Shown here: piece after piece, positions 7,722 to 16,000 of the stretch
How positions within the stretch are numbered: the stretch's first letter is position 1
Layout of the letters: each line of letters opens with the position of its first letter
Assembly (NCBI GenBank): GCA_001604565.1
Contig: LVBV01000022.1
Coordinates: 1 to 64,000, forward strand
Direction: 5' to 3'
Source: Puniceicoccales bacterium Verruco_01
Lineage (GTDB): Bacteria > Verrucomicrobiota > Verrucomicrobiia > Opitutales > Oceanipulchritudinaceae
Length of the DNA: 64,000 nt
The notes under the pieces: generated by a model
Seen by the model: only the letters and a program-made list of their open reading frames with translations
What the model was told of the DNA's origin: nothing
Database searches by the model: none
Program-made: the position numbers and the translations under genes

Positions 7722-8762
7722 TTAGTTATAAATCTTCCATCCGTGGCAACCGCCCTCGCTGAAGGTGAAGTCCATGATACGACCGCACATCGGTTCCAGT
7801 GCACGGGATAATGCAACCCGGTTCACGGGGTCCACCATGAACATGATGAATCCACCGCCGCCCGCGCCGGAAATCTTCCCCGCCACGGCACCCGAATCCA
7901 GGGACACCCGGAAGATCTCCTCGATTTTCGAGTTCGTGATGCTCGTAGCCATCTTCTTCTTGTTCTCCCAAGCAGCGCCCAGAATGTGCGCGATCGTCGG
8001 GATGTCCCCACGCAGGAGAGCCTCCTTCATGTCGCTGGAACTCTGTTTGATGCGGTGCATGGCCTCGATGGCGACGGCGTTCCCCGAGGAGGTGTTGCTG
8101 CGCTGTTCGTCGATAATACTGGCGGAGGACCGGTTGGCGCCGGTGTAATAAAGGAGCATCCACGCCTCCAGCTCGTCCACCACCCAGCGCTTCACGCGCA
8201 GCGGGTTGACGATCACCTTCTCCGCCTCGTAAAACTCCATGAAATTGAATCCGCCGAAGGCCGCGGCGTACTGATCCTGCCGCCCGCCGCTGAGCTTGAG
8301 GTCGCAACGTTCCACCTCGTAGGCCATCCGGGCGATGTCGTACTCGCCCATGGGCAGATTGAGCCATTCCACAAACGCCTTGATCATGGCCACGACAAGC
8401 GTCGAGGAGGAACCGAGACCGCTGCCGGGCGGCACATCCACATACGTGGTCATCCGGTACGAAAGCGCGGGCAGGTTGAACTGCCTGACGATCCGGTTGT
8501 GCACCCCTTTGTGCAGGTCCAGATTCCCGTCGAAAGGCAACACGCGATCCGATGCGACAACCGTGCTGCGAGGGACGTCCGGCGCATCGAATTGAATGGT
8601 GCCGTCGTTTTTTTCCTCGATGGTGCAATGGGCGTACAAACTGATGGTGGCGTTCAGGATGTAGCCGCCGTACATGTCGCAGTATGGGGAGACGTCCGAA
8701 CCGCCGCCGGCCAGACCGAGGCGCAGCGGAGCCTTTGCTCGGATGATGGGATTCTTGGTCAT
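7722..8762 (-). CDS. hddA: D-glycero-alpha-D-manno-heptose-7-phosphate 1-kinase
   Basis: A 346-residue GHMP-family kinase. After MTKNPIIRAKAPLRLGLAGGGSD (motif 1) come the phosphate-binding motif 2 PPGSGLGSSSTLVVAM and the C-terminal motif 3 KISGAGGGGFIMFM. RLGLAGGGSDVSPYCDMYGG is characteristic of HddA and related heptose kinases. It phosphorylates heptose 7-phosphate at C1 for GDP-heptose synthesis. The start at 8762 was chosen over 8801 because family members begin just before the IIRAKAPLR segment. An eight-C run lies upstream at 8869-8876 in the spacer after the wecG-like gene. Confidence 0.85.
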   Translation of the reverse strand: MTKNPIIRAKAPLRLGLAGGGSDVSPYCDMYGGYILNATISLYAHCTIEEKNDGTIQFDAPDVPRSTVVASDRVLPFDGNLDLHKGVHNRIVRQFNLPALSYRMTTYVDVPPGSGLGSSSTLVVAMIKAFVEWLNLPMGEYDIARMAYEVERCDLKLSGGRQDQYAAAFGGFNFMEFYEAEKVIVNPLRVKRWVVDELEAWMLLYYTGANRSSASIIDEQRSNTSSGNAVAIEAMHRIKQSSSDMKEALLRGDIPTIAHILGAAWENKKKMATSITNSKIEEIFRVSLDSGAVAGKISGAGGGGFIMFMVDPVNRVALSRALEPMCGRIMDFTFSEGGCHGWKIYN

Positions 8763-8868
8763 GCCTGTATTAAAGATGGGATACGTTCCGAAAAGTAACA
8801 CCCCGCTCCAACTGCCTGCATCAAATCAGCGCAGGGTCGCATGCAAGGCATATCCGGAAATCCCCGCG

Positions 8869-8876
8869 CCCCCCCC
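8869..8876. repeat. C8 homopolymer between wecG-like gene and hddA
   Basis: Eight consecutive C residues in the 160-bp spacer between the wecG-like gene and hddA, on the plus strand (G8 on the transcribed minus strand). It lies outside the assigned coding regions. Such tracts can vary in length, but eight is short and no regulatory role is shown. Confidence 0.5.
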
Positions 8877-8925
8877 TGAAGTCTTCGCCTGGAAAACCTC
8901 ATAACTGGCTCACGGTGCATGTATC

Positions 8926-9687
8926 TCATTTGGTTCTCGCTTCAAAAGGATTGGAATAGATACCCAGCCTCTGTTTCAGGATCAGAAAGAAAAACGGGAT
9001 ATCGTCAATCAGGTAACGCTTCCACAGCCTCCTGGGTTCCATGCACAGTCTGTAAAACCACTCCATGCCGATTTTCTGAAAACACTTTGGCGCGCGCTTC
9101 AGATTGCCCGCCTCGAAGTCGATTGTCGCACCAATAGCCATGAAGAGACGCACGTTCTTCAGCATCGTCCGATGCCTCATGATCCACTTTTCCTGCTTGG
9201 GGGCCCCGACTCCCACGGCCAGCACCGTCGCTCCGGACCGGTTGATGCGATCGACGATGTCCAGACTCTCCGCCTCGTCGTTCACAAAATTGTATGATGG
9301 TGAGCAAGTCCCCACAACAATCTCCCTTCCGGTCCTTGAGTTGATCCGCCGCGCCGCCGCATCCGCAACTCCTGGGGCCGCGCCGAGAAGGAAGATTTTT
9401 ACTTCAGGATCGTCCCTGCGAAAATCGCAATACCGCGGGAAAAAAGAGGAGCCCGGGATCACCTCGTGAATCTTGCGCCCCAGAAAAATCGACGCAAAAT
9501 AAATGATCCGGCTGTCACATATCACATATTCCGCATCCCTGCATGCCTTGTGGAAATCAGCATCCTTCTGGAGCTTGACCATCATATCCACATTCACCGG
9601 CATGAGAAAACCCGCATTGAGATTCCGCAGCAAATCGTCCACGCGAGCGGAGAGGAATCGAACGTTGAGAATCTGAATCTCGGTCAT
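8926..9687 (-). CDS. WecG/TagA/CpsF family glycosyltransferase (GT26)
   Basis: A 253-residue GT26 enzyme of the WecG/TagA type, which adds N-acetylmannosaminuronate or a related sugar to an undecaprenyl-linked acceptor at the cytoplasmic membrane. Visible features are the central GFLMPVNVDMMVKLQKD segment, VICDSRIIYFASIFLGRK, the Rossmann-like IFLLGAAPGVADAAARRI, and the hallmark VLAVGVGAPKQEKWI. The basic C-terminal tail (EPRRLWKRYL...) fits membrane association. It is the first gene of the minus-strand polysaccharide cluster and stands next to the IS30 remnant. Confidence 0.85.
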   Translation of the reverse strand: MTEIQILNVRFLSARVDDLLRNLNAGFLMPVNVDMMVKLQKDADFHKACRDAEYVICDSRIIYFASIFLGRKIHEVIPGSSFFPRYCDFRRDDPEVKIFLLGAAPGVADAAARRINSRTGREIVVGTCSPSYNFVNDEAESLDIVDRINRSGATVLAVGVGAPKQEKWIMRHRTMLKNVRLFMAIGATIDFEAGNLKRAPKCFQKIGMEWFYRLCMEPRRLWKRYLIDDIPFFFLILKQRLGIYSNPFEARTK

Positions 9688-9847
9688 TGTATGGCAATAA
9701 AAGAAAAAGAATGGCCGGCGAAGGCCACTTAGTCGATTTCAAATCAACAGAGCCCCTTTTTATTGGTGGTGGATGCCAAGATCCAGCGCATAAAGAGTGC
9801 GGAGGGGAGGTAGGTGCTCAAGCATATGGGTTTACCACAACTCAAAG

Positions 9848-10699
9848 ATGCCAGAGCGAAGCTACCGCCGCCTCCGCGAAGAGGAGCGTCACACAATCTA
9901 CCGGATGGGTAAAGCGCAATACAGTCAAAGCCGGATCGCAGAAGCGCTGGGTTACAGCCAGTCGACGATCAGCCGGGAACTGAGCCGCAATCGCGGCAGG
10001 CGCGGGTATCGCCCGAAACAGGCGCAGGAAAAAGCACAGAAGCGGCTGGAGGGAAAGAGACACCGCAGGCGCGTGATCGAGGGCGAGGTGGCACTGGAAG
10101 TGCGCGCACGGTTGGAGCGCAAGCACAGCCCGGGCAAGTGAGCGGCGCCCTGCTGCGGGAGACGGGCGCATGCCCGTCACGCACGAGCATCTACAACTAC
10201 ATCCGAGCGGACAGGGAAGCGGGCGGCGAACTCTACAAGCATCTGCGCATCAACGGCAAGCGTCGCTACCGGCACCGCAACAAAGCCTATCGCCACAAGC
10301 TGCCCGCGCGGGTGGACATCAGCGAGCGGTCCGAGATTGTGAACCGGCGGGAACGCTACGGGGACTGGGAGGCGGACCTTGTCCAAGGCAGCCGAGGGTA
10401 TCTCTTGAGCCTCTACGAACGCAAAAGCCGCGTGAGCCGGCTGGCGAAGCTGGAGAGCAAGGATTGCGAGCGCACCGCCGCCGCGATCATGGAAACCCTT
10501 CAAGGGCACAAAGTGCGCACGATCACGTATGACAACGGGCTGGAATTCGCGGCCCACGAGCGCGTGAACGCGGCGTTTGGATGCCGGAGCTACTTCTGCA
10601 AACCATATCACTCATGGGAGAAGGGCGGCGTGGAGAACTGCAACGGCCTGTTACGCCAATACTTTCCCAGAGGCACGGACTTTCTGGACCTGGACGAGG
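9848..10699 (+). pseudogene. IS30-family transposase, frameshifted and 3'-truncated
   Basis: The first part (MPERSYRRLREEERHTIYRM...) carries the IS30 N-terminal helix-turn-helix (SQSRIAEALGYSQSTISREL). At about 10132 the frame breaks: the conserved SPGQVSGALL region needs one more G, so the reading stops at 10141 and continues in the next frame from 10138. The second part has the IS30 catalytic core (YGDWEADLVQG, RTITYDNGLEFAAHERVN, YFCKPYHSWEKGGVEN) and ends at FLDLDEV, where an IS3-type left end begins at 10700. A single-base deletion and truncation by the incoming element make this a pseudogene. GC is like the host genome. Confidence 0.85.
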
Positions 10700-11277
10700 T
10701 GAGCCGGTCTGAAAAAGTTGGACAGAAAAGAGGGGCTGCCGAAATTCGAGGCAGCGATGAAAACGAGACGAAAATTCACGAGCGAGTTCAAAAGCAAGGT
10801 GGCGCTTGAGGCGCTGCAGGAGCGCGAACCGATCCACGAGATCGCGAAGCGCTATGAGATCCATCCGGCACAGGTGACCCAATGGAAGAAGGCGCTGCTG
10901 GAGGGCGCGGGCAGCGTGTTCGAGAAAGAGAAGGACAAGGGCGAGGAGGAGTTGAAGCGCAAGCAAAAGGAGGACCGCCTCTACAAACAGATCGGCCACC
11001 TGCAGGTGCAGGTGGATTTTTTAAAAGAGGTCCATCGCAAGTGTGGCGTCCCCGTGCCGGAGGCCGAGCTTGATCGGCTCGGATAAACGCATGAGCTTCA
11101 AGGAGCAATGCAAACTGGTAGGCGTGCCGCGGTCGAGCTACTACTTTCGCCCGGGGAGCGATCCGAAGGCCGGGGACGAGCAGCTGATGCGTGCGATCGA
11201 CCGTGTCTATATGGAGGAACCGACGTTCGGAACGCGGCGAATGCGCGACGCGTTGCGGGGTCTGGGCCACGAGATCG
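10700..11277 (+). mobile_element. 5' half of an IS3-family element
   Basis: It starts with the terminal sequence TGAGCCGGTCTGAAAAAGT at 10700, which is also the end sequence found at 443-468. It contains orfA and the first 78 or so codons of orfB. The rest of orfB and the right terminal repeat are absent and are replaced in frame by the end of an IS66 tnpC gene. It sits inside the 3' end of the IS30 pseudogene, so the order of events was IS30 first, this element second and the IS66 fusion last or by recombination. Confidence 0.75.
10757..11086 (+). CDS. IS3-family transposase OrfA
   Basis: A 109-residue protein when started at MKTRRKFTSEFK. The N-terminal half is the helix-turn-helix of IS3 OrfA (TSEFKSKVALEAL...IHEIAKRYEIHPAQVTQWKK), which binds the element ends. 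The C-terminal half is a charged leucine-zipper-like coiled coil (KEDRLYKQIGHLQVQVDFLKE) used for multimerisation. The frame is intact, but with orfB truncated it cannot mobilise this copy alone. It could still act on related ends such as 291-468. Confidence 0.85.
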   Translation: MKTRRKFTSEFKSKVALEALQEREPIHEIAKRYEIHPAQVTQWKKALLEGAGSVFEKEKDKGEEELKRKQKEDRLYKQIGHLQVQVDFLKEVHRKCGVPVPEAELDRLG

Positions 11278-11696
11278 AGTCGGTGCCGATCCTCCGGCAG
11301 ATCCACGATCTGCTCGAAGCCTGCCGCGCCGATCCCTCGATACTGCCCAAGTCCAGACTCGGCAAAGCCGTTGACTACACCCTCGGACGCTGGGATGCTC
11401 TGCAACTTTTCACCCGCCACGGCCACGTGCTCATCGACGACAACCCCGTCGAACGCGGCATCCGCCCCGCTGCGCTCGGACGCAAGAACTGGATGTTCAT
11501 CGGCCATCCGGACGCTGGCTGGCGCATGGGCGTCTTCTACACCCTCATGGCCAATTGCGCTCTCGCGAAAATCGATCCCTGGGCCTGGCTGCGCGACGCC
11601 CTCCAGCGTCTGCCCTCCCTGACCAACCAGGACGACCTCTCGTCACTGCTTCCTCTTAACTGGAAGCCACCTGTCAAGGAACCGGTCGCATCATAG
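11043..11696 (+). pseudogene. In-frame chimera: IS3 OrfB N-terminus fused to IS66 TnpC C-terminus
   Basis: A 217-codon open frame of two unrelated parts. Residues 1-78 are IS3 OrfB N-terminus (RMSFKEQCKLVGVPRSSYYF, EPTFGTRRMRDALRGLGHEI). From about residue 80 on it is the C-terminal part of IS66 TnpC, including DDNPVERGIRPAALGRKNW, the segment around its last catalytic acidic residue. Neither half has a complete catalytic triad: OrfB lacks its rve core, and TnpC lacks its N-terminal domains. It is most likely a dead recombination product, although the fusion keeps an open frame. It overlaps orfA by 44 bases. Confidence 0.8.
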
Positions 11697-11741
11697 CCGA
11701 TCCACCGCCTTTTCGCACCATGGAGTTCCTTTGACGCTTAC
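11278..11741 (+). mobile_element. 3' end of an IS66-family element
   Basis: This covers the end of tnpC and about 45 bases of right-end sequence finishing in GTTCCTTTGACGCTTAC (11725-11741), the reverse complement of a GTAAGCGTC-type IS66 terminal repeat. The same 17 bases occur at 212-228. tnpA, tnpB and the 5' part of tnpC are missing. Confidence 0.65.
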
Positions 11742-12180
11742 ACCGTACAAGCTATCGTGTAGAACGAATGCATGAGAGCAGTCCACGCAACGCAAAACCG
11801 TTTGGATGTGCCCGGGATGTTCGAAAACTCATTGTTGCGATCGCTGCTTGCCATGGGCTTTGGCTACTCCACTTTCACTGACCCGTGAACCACATGCACC
11901 CTCACTGTTGTGCATCGGCGCGGTTGCCAAAAAGGTGGCACTATACCCCGGATTTTGCTTTTCTTCCGCCGCTTATGGTGGCATTTTCTTTCATGTCATA
12001 AGAACTTAACAATCAAAGAAAAGCGCATTCTGTCCGGCAATTCGTCTTCGGCCTAACTTCCGGTTCAAGTCCCGCCCCGAGCACGATGTTCCGCTTTGCG
12101 GAAGTCGGGATGATCTGGCGGCGGCGTCTTTCCGATGCGCGGCTTGCAACACCGATGCGGAACTGGTTGTTTCCCTCTGC
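11742..12180. other. Intergenic region between IS66 end and gspG
   Basis: About 440 bases with no supportable gene. A small perfect hairpin (TTCCGC-ttt-GCGGAA) lies at 12089-12103. Bases 12059-12070 read like a tRNA T-loop (GGTTCAAGTCCC), but no cloverleaf can be drawn around them. The promoter of the gspG-xseB-dxs group must lie here; I saw no convincing -35/-10 pair. Confidence 0.4.
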
Positions 12181-12648
12181 ATGAAATCCGCCCACTTCCC
12201 GGCGCGCGTGCGCCGCTTCACGAGCTCCCGGGCCTTCACGCTCATGGAGATCCTCCTTGTCATCGGCCTCATGGGCATGCTGATGGGCGTCCTCGCCGTC
12301 GGCTTTGGCGACATCTTCGGCCAGAACGAGAAGCAGATCGCCAAGATCTTCGTCAAGCAGGGCATCAGCACCAATCTGCAGCAATACCGCATGCACATGG
12401 GCTCCTATCCCAGCTCGGAGGAGGGCCTCAAGGCGCTTCTTCAGGCCCCGGACAACGCCAAGGCCAGCCGCTGGATGGGCCCGTATGCCGACAGTATCCC
12501 GGAAGACCCCTGGGGCAATCCCTACCAGTACGCCTATCCCGGCATCCACAACAAGAACTCCTACGACGTTTGGAGCATGGGCCCCGACGCGCAGGACGGC
12601 ACCGCCGACGACATCGGCAACTGGGGTGACGACAACAAGGCCCAGTGA
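12181..12648 (+). CDS. gspG: Type II secretion major pseudopilin GspG-like
   Basis: A 155-residue pseudopilin. A short basic leader is followed by the prepilin peptidase site and N-methylated segment SRAFTLMEILLVIGLMGML (residues 17-35, Glu at +5 of mature protein), then the hydrophobic helix. The C-terminal domain has the GspG hallmarks: YRMHMGSYPSSEEGLKAL, then DPWGNPYQYAYPG and WSMGPDAQDGTADDIGNW, the calcium-binding loop. It would form the pseudopilus of a type II secretion system in the inner membrane and periplasm. No other gsp gene is in the window, so it is an orphan here. It is followed seven bases later by xseB. Confidence 0.85.
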   Translation: MKSAHFPARVRRFTSSRAFTLMEILLVIGLMGMLMGVLAVGFGDIFGQNEKQIAKIFVKQGISTNLQQYRMHMGSYPSSEEGLKALLQAPDNAKASRWMGPYADSIPEDPWGNPYQYAYPGIHNKNSYDVWSMGPDAQDGTADDIGNWGDDNKAQ

Positions 12649-12655
12649 GCATCCC

Positions 12656-12916
12656 GTGAAAAAGAAAGCCAATATTCCCACTTTTGAGGAGGCCCTTGCC
12701 TCGCTGGAGGCGATTGTCGCCGCGATGGAGAAGGGCGACGTGCCGCTGGAGGAGCTGGTGGCGAAGTATGCCGAGGCGAGCGCCCTCTTGGCCCGCTGCC
12801 GCGAATCCCTCGACAAGGCGGCCCTCACGATCGAGCGGCTGAAGGCCGGGGCGGGCGCCGTGGAGACGGAACCCTTCGCACCGGAAAATGACGGTTCCGC
12901 TGCGGCGGGTGATTGA
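12656..12916 (+). CDS. xseB: Exodeoxyribonuclease VII small subunit
   Basis: An 86-residue acidic, helical protein with the XseB signature: PTFEEALASLEAIVAAMEKG, then DVPLEELVAKYAEASALLARCRESLDKA. It associates in several copies with XseA to form exonuclease VII, which degrades single-stranded DNA bidirectionally. The start is GTG at 12656, seven bases after the gspG stop. The reading frame is open far upstream, but only this part resembles XseB. The xseB-dxs pairing is common in bacteria. xseA is not in the window. Confidence 0.85.
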   Translation: MKKKANIPTFEEALASLEAIVAAMEKGDVPLEELVAKYAEASALLARCRESLDKAALTIERLKAGAGAVETEPFAPENDGSAAAGD

Positions 12917-12960
12917 CGGACGGGGCGCCGAAGAGGCAATATCCACGGTTCCAAACCGTC

Positions 12961-14835
12961 ATGAGCCTGCTTGACACGATCCATTCGCCCGCCGACGTGA
13001 AGGCGCTTCCCCCGGGGAAGTTGCCGCTTCTCGCGCAGGAAATTCGCGAGCGGATCATTTCCGTCACGAGCGCCAACGGCGGACACATCGGGCCGAACCT
13101 AGGCGTCGTGGAACTGACGATCGCCCTGCACCGGCAGTTCGAGACGCCGCAGGACAAGATTGTCTTCGACGTCTCGCATCAGGGCTACGTCCACAAGCTC
13201 CTCACCGGGCGCAACGGTCCGGAATTCGACAAGATCCGCCAGACGGGCGGCCTCTGCGGCTTTTTGTGCCGCAGCGAGAGCGCTCACGACGCCTACGGCG
13301 CGGGTCATGCCGGAACGGCGCTTTCCGCGGCCCTCGGCATGGCGGTCGCGCGCGACATGCTGGGGGAGAAGAGCCACGTCGTGGCCGTGGTGGGCGACGC
13401 CGCCTTTACCTGCGGCATCACGATGGAGGCCCTGAACAACGCCGCGGAGAAGACCAAGCGGCTCATCATCGTCTTAAACGACAACAAGTGGTCCATCGAC
13501 CGTAACGTCGGCGCCATCGCCAAGTACTTCAACCGCCTGATCACCACGCCCTTCTACAACCGCGCGGGGCAGCGGATGTCGCGGTTTCTGCGCCGTAGCC
13601 GCGCGGGACGGGGCTTCTTGGACTTCGCCAGCCGCTGGCGCAAGGGGACCAAGGATTTTTTGGTCTCCAGCAGCCTCTTCGAGACGTACGGGGTGCGCTA
13701 CCTCGGGCCCGTGGACGGGCACGACATGCAGGCGCTGGAGCGGTATCTCGCCTTTGCCAAGACCTGCGAGCAGCCGGTTTTGATCCACATTCTGACCAAG
13801 AAGGGCAGGGGATACGAACCCGCCGTCGCCGCGCCGGAGAAATTCCACGGCACGCCGCCCTTCGACATCGCCACCGGCGCGCGGGAGGTGAAGGCCGACC
13901 AGCCGCCGACCTATCAGGACGCCTTCGGCCAGTCGCTTTTGCGCTACGCGAGGGCCGATGGCCGGATCGTGGGCATCACCGCCGCGATGCCGCCGGGAAC
14001 GGGGCTTGTTTACATGCGCAAGAACTTGCCCGGCCAGTATTTCGACGTGGGCATCGCCGAGGAGCACGCCGTGATCTTCGCGGCGGGCATGGCCACGCGG
14101 GGCCTGCGTCCCGTCGTCGCGATCTACTCCACCTTCCTCCAGCGGGCGTACGACTGCGTGATGCACGACGTGTGCCTCCAGAACCTGCCCGTCGTCTTTT
14201 GCATGGACCGGGCCGGACTTTCTCCGGCGGACGGACCGACGCACCACGGCCTTTTCGACATCGCGTACCTGCGCACCCTGCCGAACGTGGCCCTCATGCA
14301 GCCGCGCGACGAGGACGAGCTGGCCGACATGCTCTGGACCGCGCTGGAGGCGAAGGCGCCCACTTTCATCCGCTACCCGAAGGGCTGCGGCACGGGCCGC
14401 GCGATCAAGGCCGCGCCGGAAAAACTCGCCATCGGACGCGCCGAGGTGCTTCGCGAGGGCCGCGAGGTGCAGATCTGGGCGCTCGGTCCCTTCCTTGCGG
14501 ACGCGTTGGCCCTGGCGGAGACTCTGGAGAAGGAGAAAGGTCTTTCCGTGGGCGTCGTGAACGCGCGCTTCGTGAAGCCTCTCGACACGGAGCTTCTCGC
14601 CGCGCAGGCCGCCCGGGCGCGCCTCATCGTCACGATGGAGGATCACGCGGAGGAGGGCGGCTTCGGAAGCGCGGTGCTGGAGGCGCTGGCGCAGAGGAGC
14701 CTCACCGTCCCGGTGGAGGTTGTCGGCTGGCCGGACCGCTACGTCCCGCACGCCAGCGACGAGAAAACCCTGCGCAAACTCTGCGGCATCGACTTCGCGT
14801 CGATTCGCGCGCGCGTTCTGGCGCGGCTGGGATAG
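12961..14835 (+). CDS. dxs: 1-deoxy-D-xylulose-5-phosphate synthase
   Basis: A 624-residue thiamine-diphosphate enzyme that condenses pyruvate and glyceraldehyde 3-phosphate in the first step of the MEP isoprenoid pathway. Conserved segments are GHIGPNLGVVELTIALH, DVSHQGYVHKLLTGR, GAGHAGTALSAALGMA, KGRGYEPA, and in the pyrimidine-binding half YFDVGIAEEHAVIFAAGMA with the catalytic Glu. The ThDP motif reads GDAAFT (G145-D146-A147) instead of the usual GDGALT. ATG 12961 is favoured over TTG 12913 because MSLLDTI matches family N-termini. It is convergent with the following 7TM-PAS gene. Confidence 0.9.
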   Translation: MSLLDTIHSPADVKALPPGKLPLLAQEIRERIISVTSANGGHIGPNLGVVELTIALHRQFETPQDKIVFDVSHQGYVHKLLTGRNGPEFDKIRQTGGLCGFLCRSESAHDAYGAGHAGTALSAALGMAVARDMLGEKSHVVAVVGDAAFTCGITMEALNNAAEKTKRLIIVLNDNKWSIDRNVGAIAKYFNRLITTPFYNRAGQRMSRFLRRSRAGRGFLDFASRWRKGTKDFLVSSSLFETYGVRYLGPVDGHDMQALERYLAFAKTCEQPVLIHILTKKGRGYEPAVAAPEKFHGTPPFDIATGAREVKADQPPTYQDAFGQSLLRYARADGRIVGITAAMPPGTGLVYMRKNLPGQYFDVGIAEEHAVIFAAGMATRGLRPVVAIYSTFLQRAYDCVMHDVCLQNLPVVFCMDRAGLSPADGPTHHGLFDIAYLRTLPNVALMQPRDEDELADMLWTALEAKAPTFIRYPKGCGTGRAIKAAPEKLAIGRAEVLREGREVQIWALGPFLADALALAETLEKEKGLSVGVVNARFVKPLDTELLAAQAARARLIVTMEDHAEEGGFGSAVLEALAQRSLTVPVEVVGWPDRYVPHASDEKTLRKLCGIDFASIRARVLARLG

Positions 14836-14847
14836 CCGCCCGGATTG

Positions 14848-15903
14848 TCAGGATGCTGCCTCGTCCCGGCTGGCGGTCTGGCTGCGGAGGAGTTCCTCGC
14901 GGTGGCGGTCGCCCGTGTCGGTGAGGGTCACGATCCAGCCGAGGCGCTCGTCGCTTTCGCGGGAGAGAATCGTCGTGCGCACCTCGAAGTCGCGTCCGTT
15001 GAGCACGGTGGGAAAACTGTTGCGACCGGCTTCGGGCAGGGCCTTGACGGCCAGTTCCATGCCGAGGATTTTCGACGCGTCGTCCCCGGTGCGTTCCGGG
15101 CCCAGCGCGAGGAATGCCCGCGCGGACTCGTTGGCTTCGCAAAGGCGGCGGTTGCGGTCGAAGACGAGAATGCCTTCCGGCATGTGCTCGACGATCCATC
15201 CGTAGGCCACCGGGGCCAGATCCACGATTTTTTGCCGCAGGACCACGAAATAGAGGATGAAAATACACGGCGTCATGGAGATCGCGGCAAGATCCAGTGC
15301 TCCGAAGGGGTTTAAATGCGACAGGTTGACGAGGCTCGCGCCGATCACCACCACCGGGAACAACGCGAGAGTCAGCGCCTGACGCCGGTGGATGCCGCCG
15401 TGCCGGAACGCGTGGAGAAGAAGAGCCGTCAGTCCGACACCTCCGCAGAGATAGGCGTAGGCAAGGTTCAGATAATACCAGGGTCCCGGCGTGATGAGGA
15501 GAGTGTTGTACACCGGATCCACCTCCACATTCGCGTAGATGAGATGGAGCTTCTCGTCGAAGATCTTGAAGAGGATCGTGAGGGCGGGAATCGCCCAGTA
15601 GAGAACGCGCAGGGCAGGTGTGGCATAGCGCGTCATGCCGGTGAAGTTCAGGCAGAAAACCGCGCCTGCGGCGGGCATGAGGACGATTCCGATGTACTGC
15701 AGGCGGCTGGCAAGCTGCATTTCCGGCAGAGTCCCTGCGGAAAGTTCCAGACCGTAACCGCCCGCGTAAAGGCCTGTGGCCACCGCCTGAAGGGCGAAAT
15801 AACGCAGTGTGACAGACTTCGCGCGGGCCAGAAGGAAGATGCCGAGGCTCCATGCCGCGAGGGCGCTGAGCCACAACAGCGTGACGAGAAGTGGGGCGGT
15901 CAT
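14848..15903 (-). CDS. 7TM-PAS membrane sensor without output domain
   Basis: A 351-residue protein. Residues 1-230 form about seven membrane segments of the histidine-kinase-N-terminal 7TM type (TAPLLVTLLWLSALAAWSLG, then GLYAGGYGLELSAGTLPEMQ, then YYLNLAYAYLCGG). Residues 240-340 form a PAS domain (EHMPEGILVFDRNRRLCEAN, NGRDFEVRTTIL, GWIVTLTDTGDRHREEL). The chain ends right after the PAS domain; no HisKA, GGDEF or HTH domain follows, and the next gene is convergent dxs. In its relatives this N-terminal module usually drives a kinase or GGDEF domain, so this copy may be truncated or work through a partner. ATG 15903 begins just before the first membrane segment. Confidence 0.7.
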   Translation of the reverse strand: MTAPLLVTLLWLSALAAWSLGIFLLARAKSVTLRYFALQAVATGLYAGGYGLELSAGTLPEMQLASRLQYIGIVLMPAAGAVFCLNFTGMTRYATPALRVLYWAIPALTILFKIFDEKLHLIYANVEVDPVYNTLLITPGPWYYLNLAYAYLCGGVGLTALLLHAFRHGGIHRRQALTLALFPVVVIGASLVNLSHLNPFGALDLAAISMTPCIFILYFVVLRQKIVDLAPVAYGWIVEHMPEGILVFDRNRRLCEANESARAFLALGPERTGDDASKILGMELAVKALPEAGRNSFPTVLNGRDFEVRTTILSRESDERLGWIVTLTDTGDRHREELLRSQTASRDEAAS

Positions 15904-16000
15904 ATGGAAAAATATCCACCGCAATGTTCCCGCGAAGAAGGCTTCTTGCAAGACCAATCGCGGGGTTGCGGACGGCTTCCGGACGTTCCAGAATGCCGGC

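Noticed and set aside
12050-12090. tRNA-like T-loop (GGTTCAAGTCCC)
   Set aside because: No matching acceptor stem, anticodon arm or D arm can be drawn around it on either strand; the T stem itself has two mismatches.
12305-12655. N-terminal extension of xseB across gspG
   Set aside because: The frame is open only because of GC bias; the extension is antisense-like Thr/Arg/Pro-rich and overlaps the real pseudopilin gene.
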